Shown in pieces: positions 49,915 through 60,410 of a stretch of DNA of 64,000 bases (position 1 is the first letter of the stretch; each line of letters starts with the position of its first letter). The translations under genes and the position numbers were made by a program. The notes under the pieces were generated by a model. The model saw nothing but the letters and a program-made list of their open reading frames with translations. It was not told the DNA's origin and ran no database searches. Location of the stretch: the NCBI GenBank assembly GCA_000442125.1, contig KE546972.1:394022-458021 (forward strand), read 5' to 3'. This DNA is from Opeltia flavorubescens (lineage: Eukaryota > Ascomycota > Lecanoromycetes > Teloschistales > Teloschistaceae).

Positions 49915-52900
49915 TCAACCATCTTCTGGCTCCTCCTTGATAACCACCACCTCCTTCCTTCCCCCTCCCTGCGTCGCACTTCTCCACTCCTCCTCCTCTC
50001 GCTTAATCTCTAATTCCCTGCCCCTCAAACCCCTCGCCAATGGCACTTCCTCCGCCTCAACCACAGTCTCAATCCCCGCCGGCGCCCTCTCATCCTCCGG
50101 CCCCCACGGCAGCCCCTCAACATCAATCTCCCCCTGCCTTCCAAGCAAGCACTTCAAAATCACTTCCGCCCCGGCTTTGCTCATCACCACATTCTGCTCC
50201 TTACACCTCTCGCTACAAACGCACTCCACGCATCCTTCCGCGCAATGGCAGGCCCCAACCCTCTCGCACGCCCTCACTAGCAGAAGATCGATGAACTCAA
50301 ATGCTTTTGTAGAGATACCGCTGCCACTTGCTCCGCCCTTCGCATCGTAGAACGTAAGTCTTGCGGGCCGTTTTCGGCTCGTTTCCTTCTTCGCAAATTC
50401 TTTGATTGCGACTTTACATTCCGTGCGCACATCCCCAGGCATGGAGATGACAAACTGCGGCATGAGGGACAAGATGGCATGTTCGGACGCATGAATAGCG
50501 GCCGCGACGTTCAAGCGGCGGGAATTCAAGATCTGAAGCGCGGATTTGGGGACGTCGAGCCAGAGTCCCTTGCTGAAGATGTTGATGGGTGGGTTGTCAA
50601 CTTGCACTGCATCCAAGATCCTGCGCTTCTTATCCACCTTGAAGAACCCGAAGACGACCTGGTGGATCTTGATGGCGCCGTAGAAAGCCCTGCTCATGCT
50701 CGGGAAGGGGATACGGCGGATAGATTCCGTTTCTATGGGGTCGATGTCTGTGAAATCGCGCTGTTGGGTCGTCCAGTCGACTTTCACCAATACGACCTTT
50801 GCGACGCGTTTGTCGGGGGAGAATTCTTTGACGAGGTAGGTGTGGCCTTGGTGCAGGAATATGCCACCTTCGTAGATGGTGAAGAAGGCGCGTGAGGGCT
50901 CGACTTCCTCGAGGACAACGTTCCGGTTGTTGGTGATGTCTACAACGGCGAAGTGGCCGTCTTCGGTGTCGCGGATGGCGACGCATTTGGAAGGGTGTGG
51001 TCGGAAACGCTCGTTGCAGTGGTAGAAGTTCAGGGGATCGCGCACCATGCGCTCCTCGGCGATCTCGGGGAGCTGCTTACCGAAGTAGGTTTGGTCTTCG
51101 TCAGGGCGGATGGGCATCTCGTAGGCGGCGCATTGGATATGGCCTTCAAGGACGAGCATGTTTTGGAGGTCGACTTGTAGTTCGCAATTGGGCTTGGTGA
51201 AGATCTCGTCAGGATTATCCATGTAGTATTGGTCTGTGGCGAAGCAGTCGCCGACGAGGACAGAGAGCGAATCCTTATTTCGTCGACCTGCGCGACCACT
51301 TTGTTGGCGAAGGTTGGCAATGGTATAGGGGAAGCCGACGGTGATGACGGCGTCGAGGGATCCAATGTCAACACCTAATTCAAGAGCGGTTGTCGCGATG
51401 ATGCCCATCAATTTCCCTTCGAACATCTCCGCTTCAATCTTTCGCCGGTCTTGCGCCGAATACCCTCCACGATAGCCCATGACCCGGTTCGCCAAATCGA
51501 GTCTTTCCAGAGCAGCTGCTTCGTTTCGTACCGCAGTAATCAGAACCTCACATTGCTTCCTTACACGGCAGAAAGCGATGACGCGAACACCACGAAGGAC
51601 CAATTGACAGAAAAGTCGAGCTGTCTCAGCCATGGTATCTCCACGACCTGAGGAAGGATCCGCTGGGTCTTTGAACGGCGTGTTCCAGCAAAGAAACTCC
51701 TTTCGACCTGACGGAGATCCGTCAAAGTCGGTAAGTCGTATATTCTCGACGCCAAAAATGGTTCGCATGTGCTCTTCAGGGTTTGCGACGGTAGCCGAAC
51801 AAGATATGAACTTGACATGGCGGTTTCCCACCGCCGCACATATCCTCCGTAATCTCCGCATGATGAAAGCAACATGAGAGCCAAAGAGACCATTGTATAC
51901 GTGCAATTCGTCAACCACAACATATTTCAGGTTTTGTAGAAATGTCCGCCACTTATCCTCTTGTGGAAGAATGGTGATGTGCAGCATATCTGGGTTAGTA
52001 AAGATGATCCGGCCATCATCACGTATCATGTTCCTGTCTGCCATAGCCGTATCCCCGTCAAATGTGTCAACAACCGTCTCTTCCAGACCTGGCATGAAGC
52101 GAAGCATATCCTTCATGCTCCTCTTCTGATCTTGAGCTAACGCTTTGGTGGGGAAAATATACATTCCGCGGGCATTGTGATTCTGCTCAAGCTCATGGAG
52201 CATCGGTATCTGGTAGATAAGGGATTTCCCAGAGCTGGTTGAGGTAGCGATTATGACGTTGTATCCATCATGCAGATTGTTGATCGCTTCAGCTTGATGC
52301 GAGTACAGCTGAGTGATACCGCGGGTGTTGTACAAGGCGTTAACGAGATTTTGTGACAATTGAAACTTCAGGTCACCATATATAGGAGGCTGTGGATCGA
52401 ATACTCGATGTCCGTCTGGTACAATCTGTCCGGTGTACCATTCCATCGATTTGATCTCACCAACAATCTCAGGGATGAGTTTTCGTTCTCTCGGTATAGT
52501 TGGTGGTGGCTTTGCCGGCGGCGGGTTTGGATTACTCTCTAGGCTTTCAGATGGCATAGGAATATACATCTTGGACTGCTCTTGTAGGGCATTTACTGGA
52601 TCAACGTTCTCCTTGGCAGCGCAATCGTTCAGAAATGCGTTGATGGCTGAAGTAAATTTTGTATTTCGCTTTTCGATCAACTTCATCATTTGCTTCTGAC
52701 TATAAACAGGCATTTTCAGATCTTCCTCCCTGAGTTTCCGGAAGGCCTTCGTAGGTTCACCGGTTTTTGGGTTCGTAACCTGCCGTTTGAGGTCGCCATC
52801 AATAAACTCAAATAATAACAACTCTTTTTCCTGGCCCGTCTCTTCAGACCCATCGTCCTTTTTTGAAAGATCGAGCGACCGAAATTCCTTAGCCCTACCT

Positions 52901-53418
52901 CCTTTGATGCCATCTTCTTCCCCCAGTACTGCGACCTGCAGTGTGGCCTCGTCCACATACGCAAAATTGATAGCTCTTGGTATCAAAGCCTTAATACATG
53001 CAACTTCTTCAATGAACAATTCCCGCTTGATGTGACCTTCAACGGCTTTTCTGATCGTCTCGAATGTAGTTGCCAGGTGTTTGCGAGTGCAGCAAAAGGT
53101 ATAGACGAGGTTGAGAGCGCGATGAGTCTTTTCAAGCTTTGTAAATTCTTCTGGCCACGGGATGTTCGTCTCCACTAACGTCGAAGAATTACGTCGCAGG
53201 AGAGGAGGCGCCCCTGCCTTCGCTTTGGAACTGGCATTCGTTCGCCGGGGCTTTTTGCCTCCGTCATGCTGCTTGGTAGGAACAGTCACACTAGTCGTCC
53301 TTACTTCGCCCTCATCAGGGGTCGCTTCGACACCATCCGACACATCATCAATCGTTGTTTTCCGCTTACGCTTGCGAACAATCTGATTTGATACGGTGGC
53401 GGCTTGCAATTTGGCCAT
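49915..53418 (-). CDS. HRQ1: RecQ4-like 3'-5' DNA helicase Hrq1 (1167 aa)
   Basis: Superfamily 2 DNA helicase of the Hrq1 group, which in yeasts unwinds 3'-5' and helps cross-link repair and genome stability. Single exon. The frame extends upstream only to non-ATG codons, so the start is the ATG at 53418. N-terminal 60 residues carry a KRKRK basic cluster; about 110-200 is the Hrq1 N-terminal region (WPEEFTKLEKTHRALNLVY). Walker A ATSTSSGKSLIYQIP lies near residue 389, the Walker B box is VVVDELHVYNG (DELH) near 501, motif III SCSAT near 536, and motif VI QQSGRAGRR near 703. The C-terminal Cys-rich DUF1998-type part includes a cluster around CERVGACHCAEGCVECVC (about 1050-1067), likely zinc-binding. 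All helicase motifs are present and length is normal for filamentous fungi. Confidence 0.93.
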   Translation of the reverse strand: MAKLQAATVSNQIVRKRKRKTTIDDVSDGVEATPDEGEVRTTSVTVPTKQHDGGKKPRRTNASSKAKAGAPPLLRRNSSTLVETNIPWPEEFTKLEKTHRALNLVYTFCCTRKHLATTFETIRKAVEGHIKRELFIEEVACIKALIPRAINFAYVDEATLQVAVLGEEDGIKGGRAKEFRSLDLSKKDDGSEETGQEKELLLFEFIDGDLKRQVTNPKTGEPTKAFRKLREEDLKMPVYSQKQMMKLIEKRNTKFTSAINAFLNDCAAKENVDPVNALQEQSKMYIPMPSESLESNPNPPPAKPPPTIPRERKLIPEIVGEIKSMEWYTGQIVPDGHRVFDPQPPIYGDLKFQLSQNLVNALYNTRGITQLYSHQAEAINNLHDGYNVIIATSTSSGKSLIYQIPMLHELEQNHNARGMYIFPTKALAQDQKRSMKDMLRFMPGLEETVVDTFDGDTAMADRNMIRDDGRIIFTNPDMLHITILPQEDKWRTFLQNLKYVVVDELHVYNGLFGSHVAFIMRRLRRICAAVGNRHVKFISCSATVANPEEHMRTIFGVENIRLTDFDGSPSGRKEFLCWNTPFKDPADPSSGRGDTMAETARLFCQLVLRGVRVIAFCRVRKQCEVLITAVRNEAAALERLDLANRVMGYRGGYSAQDRRKIEAEMFEGKLMGIIATTALELGVDIGSLDAVITVGFPYTIANLRQQSGRAGRRNKDSLSVLVGDCFATDQYYMDNPDEIFTKPNCELQVDLQNMLVLEGHIQCAAYEMPIRPDEDQTYFGKQLPEIAEERMVRDPLNFYHCNERFRPHPSKCVAIRDTEDGHFAVVDITNNRNVVLEEVEPSRAFFTIYEGGIFLHQGHTYLVKEFSPDKRVAKVVLVKVDWTTQQRDFTDIDPIETESIRRIPFPSMSRAFYGAIKIHQVVFGFFKVDKKRRILDAVQVDNPPINIFSKGLWLDVPKSALQILNSRRLNVAAAIHASEHAILSLMPQFVISMPGDVRTECKVAIKEFAKKETSRKRPARLTFYDAKGGASGSGISTKAFEFIDLLLVRACERVGACHCAEGCVECVCSERCKEQNVVMSKAGAEVILKCLLGRQGEIDVEGLPWGPEDERAPAGIETVVEAEEVPLARGLRGRELEIKREEEEWRSATQGGGRKEVVVIKEEPEDG

Positions 53419-53931
53419 TACTACCGTTTGAATTGTAGAGAAAGCATACTTTTCATTATCGAATCGTATGCATAGAGCACAAGGAGTGGACAAAATCTAC
53501 GGGAATCCAATTACCACAGGTATCCAAGCCTGGTTCGCCACGGAAATGTCAATATATGATATGACGTCAAGCATCTAGCGCGCGGCTCCCTCAAGTTTAC
53601 GCGTCAAATTTACTCTCGCGTACTACGAAAGCACTTTGACTACAAGACGTAATACTATCGAGACTCATCACCAAGTTTTAATGGTGCACATGGCTAAGTC
53701 GGGATCTAAGAATCATTGACACCTTTAGTGCTCTGAATGATAAGTTCAGTTTTGAAGTCATGCCCTCATAAATAGTCTATGTAGCAGTCCCAGAGGGTAT
53801 AAAATCGTAAGCCATCTCAAATCATACCACACGGCCACAATGCGATATCGGCTCGACTTTAGCGCTCCGCGCAATAGTTTTTTCAACCGAGAATTTCATA
53901 CGTATTTCACTCTGTCTCAAGCCTCTAATCC
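53419..53931. other. Intergenic, HRQ1 promoter
   Basis: About 510 bp between the HRQ1 start and the 3' end of the Zn2Cys6 gene, both on the minus strand. No gene seen. Confidence 0.5.
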
Positions 53932-56229
53932 TCAAATGCTTTTGGGACTCTGGATATTCAATTTCTCAAGGACTCCTCTCATAGTTCGTATGTCTTCATT
54001 GATGGGCTGATCACCTGGTTTAGATGACCGTTCATCCGTAAAGTCACGAATACTGCGAATGATTGGTGGACAGCCTTCCTCGTTAGGCAACCACCAGCGG
54101 TGTATACTAGGATCATCCCAGAGAGTGGCCATTCTATCCCGCAGTGTGGGAGGGTAGGTGTATCTGTTACACGAAGTTCAGCTTCTAAACATGATTGGAC
54201 TCTCCACGGGAAAGTCGATATAATACATACCCATGACTTTCGATTACAGCAAGTTTTCTCCGAATCCACATTGTATGTCGCTCATCTTTCGGAAGAAAGA
54301 GTGCGGCTATCCCAAGCCCAGCTTGAGCCGAAAGCAGCGACCCCGGGACACTCCCGGGCCAATACTCGACAGTCTCGAATAATCTACACACCTCCAAGGC
54401 TGAATCCACCAGTCTCGCAGGTACCGGTTGTTTCATGATGAGTGCCGTCTGGTACGTGTGCACAATATTGGTACCCAACCAGTCCATCATCAAGAAATTC
54501 ATGCGCCAGAGCGGACCTTGGAAAAGGCCACCGGGCCTATAAGGATCTACAATATCATCTTTGTCACGCTGCGGATTGTTTTCGAACGATGTCACCAGAT
54601 GGCGGTCGTCCGAGAGCAAAGGTTCCAAACTCTGTTTCCAGTCGCTGATCCTTTGCGCAAGCAATACATTTTCTTCGGAGAACTGTTGAAAAGATATTAC
54701 CCCCGTTGGAAGCTTAGCGAAGAGCAAGGCCATATCCATTGCTAGTACGCGATGGCTCGCAACTGCGGCCTCGACCTGGGAAGAAATATCTCCCGGGCGC
54801 TGCCGAGCTTGTGCGACATAGTACTGCTCATTAGTAGCAAACCATTCACGCCCAAGAACCGTTTTGTAGCCAGACATGAATCCAAGGAAGAGATCGAATC
54901 TTGCATACCAGGCAAGGATTTTCCGTCGTACTTCACTCTCCATGATGGATTCGACGGTGTGAAGCTCAATTAGCATACTGTAAGCGGCTCTGTGATGACC
55001 CAAGAGATTGACCCAATCGCCAAGGTATTCCTAAATGGCCTAAGCTCAGAAAGAGAATATAATCTATAGAAACGTACCTCAAATGAAGCCAATTGGAGAA
55101 TTGTTAGTAGTGTGGCATCCGTATGCGTCTGCCCACTGGCGAGCGATTTGAGAAGCAATGACACTGAGTGATTATAGTAGCCTAGAAAATCTTGGATTTT
55201 GCCATCACTCTTCTTCAAGGTTGCGTGAAAAGCAGCGAACCCAACGACGGCGTAAAGCAATGGTTCATAAGACAGCGCGCATTCGATGAGGATGTTGTGA
55301 ATAAAGTAATTGGCATCACTTCTAAAGAAATAATGGTGGTGTGTAATGTTAGTCCGGAAATATTCAAGGTAGTAGCTCTGATCTTGAGGTAGATGTGAAA
55401 AGGATATCTTGTCCGGAGAAATGCTAGATTCCGAGGTCAGGTTGTCCGGACGCTGAGAGCTTCGCGACCCGGACTGCGAGGCTGAGAGCGGGCTCAATCC
55501 ATCGGTTTCCGGTGAACGACTGGCAGTGAAATCCTGTTTGTCCTGCTCGATCGATGGTATAGGCTTCTCGTGGCTATGTGTTTCATGTTTCCAAGATGCA
55601 GTAGCTTTGGTTCTAGAGGGTTTACGAGCCCTGGGCTCAGACCTAGAAGATTTCCCTGTATTTTTGTATCCCGCTGTAGGTGATGCGTCTTGTCTGCTTT
55701 CCTTGCCGTCTTCCTCGCTGTCGGACTCTTCATCTATTGTCGTTGAAGCTTGCGCTTGGTTCGATTTGGAGCTCTTGGTCTTTGTGGAGCGCGGCTCTGG
55801 ATAGGTGCATTCTCGAGATCCCTTAAAACATCCTGGAGTGAACCGTTCAGCCAGCAAACGTGTAATAACTTGAGAAGCGCTTACGATCGCAGACGGGGCG
55901 CGCCTCATCACACTAAATTGTTGAAGATGTAAGCATACGATTATTAATCGAGAATGAAAGCAGTTCACCTTCACTCTTCTCTGCCGGCAGGTGAAACATC
56001 CACTCCGCGTCCTACGGTGCTTCGTATGCTCTCCCCCTGACGCTGCTCGACTGGGGCGTGTCGCAGTATGAGGGACGCTTTGCTGGACGGTGTCGGCAAG
56101 TTCTGGCCAGTGCGCTGGATTCAAAGGCAAATTCATCGGAGGATTGGGGAAGGCCGCATCATTCGGAGGGTAGGGCTCGACTTGTGAGTAGTCATTGTTC
56201 GGCTGCTGGTTCGGTTGGTTGCGACGCAT
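53932..56229 (-). CDS. Zn2Cys6 transcription factor with Fungal_trans_2-type body (691 aa)
   Basis: Nuclear DNA-binding regulator. Exons are 55969-56229, 55885-55912, 55078-55832, 54231-55030 and 53932-54163 (2076 nt), introns of 47-67 bp. The binuclear zinc cluster is split by two introns and assembles as Cys78, 81, 88, 95, 98 and 105 (C-x2-C-x6-C-x6-C-x2-C-x6-C), preceded by a basic HRRTRSG segment. A 28-nt second exon carries the middle of the cluster. Residues about 110-250 are a Ser/Lys-rich linker. From about 265 (YYLEYFRTNITHHHYFF) the rest fits the Fungal_trans_2 family, ending with LWDDPSIHRWWLPNEEG near residue 640. The start is ATG 56229; codons further upstream lack an ATG. Targets cannot be inferred. 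Confidence 0.88.
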
Positions 56230-58433
56230 AGCGCACTCTTTGTCGATGCGTGTGTGATTTTCCAAAAAGGATTAGGAACAAGCTCCCCCAGCGATTCGTG
56301 TCCCTGTGTAAGGTGCAAAGACCTGGTGGCCAATCTTCCGCCGTCAAAATTCGACGAGCCTTCAATTGACAGCCAGCGGAAACCGTGCGGCAAGACAGTC
56401 GCTGCCTGTCAGGTGCCAGGCTTGTAGGTCATAAAATAGGTCCTCATGCCGGAATCAAAGATCCGAGGTAAGACAGACGGCGCTGTAATATGCTATAGAA
56501 GCTCTTGTCGCCTTTAGTGCTGTATTTCTGGAGCTTCTGCACTAGAAGTGGCCGCCACAGCAAGCTGAACGAGACTCCACAATATTGAGGGATTATAGCT
56601 GAGGGAACTCGTGTGTGGATATAAATCTCATTAGTCAATTGGCTTGTCTGCAAGGTATCTCTGGGAATAGCTCTGGGAATTTCGCAATTACCAATTCCGA
56701 GAGCATGGTCAGGGATCATTCTAATTACGAGCAAAGGTCCCCTTCACGTATCGGCGGAACAGCTGCGACGGATGCACTAAAAGGTGATAGCCATCCAACA
56801 CTCCACAACTCCACCCACAGTGATCGACCCTAAGCATCCTACTACGATGCCACTACTGTACACTGCTGGCCGGTTGTAACGCTACTACTCCCAAGGGCTT
56901 ACGGTAGGTCCCGTTAGAGAACCATGCTTCACCTCAATCTAAGAGCCGTTGGGCATCGAGACCACCCTTTCAACCTCCGTCTCCTTCAGCTTTCAAGACC
57001 ACGAGAATAATCTTCTCACTCGCGTTCTCTTACATGGCCCGACAGTCTGGAACAGTTCTTTCCCTCTTTCCCTTTATAAGCGCGTCGATCATTCGTGTGC
57101 AGGAGATGTGTAATGGTGCATCCCCGTACGTCTTGCATATGCTAACACAGCTAAGTCAGTGCTTTTTTCATGCGACGAGTGGGACGACAGCCTTACACAA
57201 TACTCTCCCCCTGCGCCAGCATAAGCTTCGGCGATCAGGATCACCCTCTTCCCCGGCGGCCTTTGCCTTCTGCTGCGAAGCTAGGCTAGACTCGCCCTCA
57301 GAAATCCTGCCGAACGTTGACAGAAATCACCGCACCATTTTCCTTATCGAAAGCCTATCAGTGAGCAGGAATATTCGGTAGATCTCAGGAAAACACATTC
57401 TATTGAAAATTTTAAGACATCACTTCTATTTTCGTCAATCAATTGACGATCAGGTCCTCCCACCACTCCGATCCTCCGACATCAGCATTTCCCGTACTCC
57501 AAATCCGAAAAGTTAGCGGGAGCGTGCAGCAGCAGCTAGAAGGAGTGCTCAAGTGGAGTCCGCCTCTAAAGCTTTGACGATCGATGAGATTGCATGATGG
57601 TGGCTGAGGGTATCATGATTCACTGGTCGAGATGGCGATTCGAATCGGAGGGACTTCCCCTTCATAGCTCTACATGAGCAAAGGATCTTTTTTTGTTTGA
57701 CCTTAATTATCATTGCGGACCACCCTGCCCAGAAATACCTACCGGCTAGTACACATCCACGATATATCATTTGGATTTGAGAAGCAGCTACCGAAATCAT
57801 AACGGCACTATATTTCGATTCAAAGATTATCGATATTACTGAGGCTATGGTGGGCATAGTAGATAGACAGATTGCGAAATCTAACGTGATAATGGAGGTA
57901 AGCAATCATCCTCGGGACTTCCAATGCATAATGTAAGCGCTCCTTCTTCAAAATCATGCAGCCCCAATATGCTTCGACCATTAGTCAATCATCTTTCCAC
58001 TTGGCTACCGCTCACGTACATAATTCTAGGTCGCCAGTAGAGCATACATAGAGTCCACAATGAAGCTCCTAGACGTTTGAGGCTCAGGGTCAACCAATGC
58101 TGGTCCCCCTCAAGATATGGAACCTGTTAGCCAGTAAATCGGGACGAGAATGAGCCAGATCTTATTGTTTCAGGCTGCTGAAGCTGCTTCGGAGATAGAC
58201 AATCAATAGATTGCTGCGATCATCGAATCCTTCGTACCCAGACCCCCAAGATGACGGCAATTTTCGGATCCACCTCTGGACTCATTGGCCTGAAGTTTCC
58301 ACTTCAATGATGGAAATTGCTTCGCACGTCTGCAGAGACGGGCATGGGAATCAGGACCTGATCATTCCTCTGTCACAACCAGAAGACGCTGAGCTTGTGA
58401 CACCAATCCAAAGATGCAAGGCAAGCTATACGT
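56230..58433. other. Long intergenic region upstream of the Zn2Cys6 gene
   Basis: About 2.2 kb. Open frames at 57034-57381 (plus), 56444-56734 and 57549-57905 (minus) have unremarkable composition and no domain. It most likely holds an extended promoter for the regulator and the 3' flank of the Rrn11-like gene. Confidence 0.5.
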
Positions 58434-59591
58434 CTAGAGTCCTACTTCTTGCCGCGTCCGAGCGTCCAATCTATCGCCGAGCGCCAATACTTTCAAGAAC
58501 GCTTCCCGGGCTTTCAGGTTCACGTCTCGATGGTGGCCCTGGTTATTCCTAGGATGTCTCTGGAGTTGCTGCGGTTCAACCAGAGTCGCCAACGGGTACG
58601 AACTTCGTCCAGTGCTTGTGATAGGAACATCATCGTCAGCACTGACATCGGGACCATTCTGAAAATCCGTGGCACTATCGGAGAGCTGAGTAATCCACAG
58701 ATGTAACATCCCCTTGATTTTCCATAGGCCAGAGTGGTCCGAGCACGGAGGAGAAATCAATAATTCCTCAAGCCTCTGAAGTATCTTATTTGCATCCTGA
58801 ATGATGATTTCATGACAGGCAATACGACCATCTATCCGTCTGCTGGTTGACCTCGAGTAAGAATACTCAATATCGCTGCTGGTATCATTCTCCGTATCTA
58901 TGTCATTTCCAAGATTGTGGTTCTGCAATAGTTTCGCCATGATGAGTTTGTATCGTAGCTGGATCGAGTGGATCCAGACGCCAAACATGACCGGATAGAA
59001 AGTCAATGAGCTTGTGGAATCCGCAGCACTTTTACGAAAAGGATATTGTAAAATGAGGCGTTCATAGTAATCCTTTGCCTTCATCAGGCCACTCTGAAAA
59101 GAATCCGCAGATTGATCTTGCAGTCTCTCGCCTAGCTCTCTGGTCTCACTCTCTTCGGGGGCAACATGGCTTCTTAAATCGTTTCCGCCGTGCAAAAGTA
59201 ATTCGGCGCCGATCCCCCATCTTTCCTGAGCTCTAATATCAAGAGGATGGCCGTTGACCTCCATCCGTAGCAGCATACCCCATGCTCTACTAGCTCGTCG
59301 GTAGTCCTTTTCTAGAATACAGCGATGCAGCAAACTTGTCAGGACATCGAGATGTTGCTGCCTTAAACCAATGCCAGGAGACAACCCGGTCGTGACTGCC
59401 TTGTCTGCAGTCTCTGCCAGATCATCGTCATCAGGAATGGTTTCGTTCAGCAGAGAGTCATTCCCATCATCAGTTGGTTCTACGGGACTATCTGAGCCTC
59501 TCTTGCGTTTTCTTGAGCGCTTGAATTTGAAATTGCTGCTAGATTTCTTATGAGGTTGTCCAAGCGGAGAAGCAAAGTAAGGGATTGGCAT
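58434..59591 (-). CDS. RRN11: RNA polymerase I initiation factor, Rrn11 family (385 aa)
   Basis: Component of the core factor that recruits RNA polymerase I to the rDNA promoter in the nucleolus. Single exon from ATG 59591. A basic KFKRSRKRKRG segment near residue 22 is a likely nuclear localisation signal, followed by an acidic stretch. The family core is at about 78-135: QHLDVLTSLLHRCILEKDYR, then RASRAWGMLLRMEVNG and ERWGIGAELLLHGG. This helical TPR-like region continues through YYERLILQYPF and FYPVMFGVWIHSIQLRYKL. The tail is Asp/Ser-rich. It faces the RING gene across 819 bp. The family call is by motif memory, not a search. Confidence 0.72.
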   Translation of the reverse strand: MPIPYFASPLGQPHKKSSSNFKFKRSRKRKRGSDSPVEPTDDGNDSLLNETIPDDDDLAETADKAVTTGLSPGIGLRQQHLDVLTSLLHRCILEKDYRRASRAWGMLLRMEVNGHPLDIRAQERWGIGAELLLHGGNDLRSHVAPEESETRELGERLQDQSADSFQSGLMKAKDYYERLILQYPFRKSAADSTSSLTFYPVMFGVWIHSIQLRYKLIMAKLLQNHNLGNDIDTENDTSSDIEYSYSRSTSRRIDGRIACHEIIIQDANKILQRLEELLISPPCSDHSGLWKIKGMLHLWITQLSDSATDFQNGPDVSADDDVPITSTGRSSYPLATLVEPQQLQRHPRNNQGHHRDVNLKAREAFLKVLALGDRLDARTRQEVGL

Positions 59592-60410
59592 GCTTGCTAG
59601 GAAATTGATAGTCTTCGGATCCGATGATGTCGGAGTAGAGGAAAAATCATGTGTTCCATGGCCTGTACGAATTGAGGGAAAAAATAAATCTAGCCAAAGT
59701 CGTAAACATCGTCAATTTCCAACAGCATCAGAAACAAATATATTCCGTCAATTTTGGTGACATAGTCTCAAAGCTTGAAATGACATCTTTCATTCAACAC
59801 CGAAGTCCTAAAGAAAAGATTAACATGCTAAATGCCCAAATTATGAGGTGAACATTTTGACAATGGTAGAGTAATCAATTAGAAATCGGTTCACTGACTC
59901 GATTGACCATAATTTCTGCCATACGGTACTTTATCGCCTACCCTACCGGAAGCAGCCGCATCCAAGTGATTCTCAACCCGTCAACACGATCTGTCAGGAA
60001 TATTACCACTATCGTCAAGATTTCGGGCCTGCAAGATCATCCCAGGTGGTTACCTTCTCTGTTGAGGCATCGTCGCATCCTGAGCAGAATCCCTCAACTG
60101 ACCAATTTCGAGCACTGTGCCTTACCCCAAAACATTTTGACCACGCCTCACTCCCAAACCTCTCAAGCATCCTGTCCTGTACATGTGAGCTGACCCTCGG
60201 ATCTGAGCCAAAGTTAAGGCGTGTGAGGTATCTTGGATACTTCAATTGTCACTTCTCTGCTCTGCAGCTCAATTCAACGAATTTTCGACTCAACTCTGGG
60301 GTACCAAGAGAATCGGGCCGTCTTCCCAAAATATCACTATGCGATAGCATTTCGACCCTCATAATATTGATCAAATCTCTACTACTCCTGCTCGGGATTC
60401 TCGCTTAGCC
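59592..60410. promoter_or_regulatory. Divergent promoter region between RRN11-like and RING genes
   Basis: 819 bp between two start codons. Frames inside (59651-59851, 60046-60408 and shorter) have no domain. The last 40 bases before ATG 60411 are pyrimidine-rich. Confidence 0.55.

Noticed and set aside
50040-51374. Long frames on other strands and frames inside HRQ1
   Set aside because: Shadows of a well-supported helicase frame with biased codon use.
53419-53493. Upstream extension of HRQ1 to 53493
   Set aside because: It would begin with TTG; the first ATG is at 53418.
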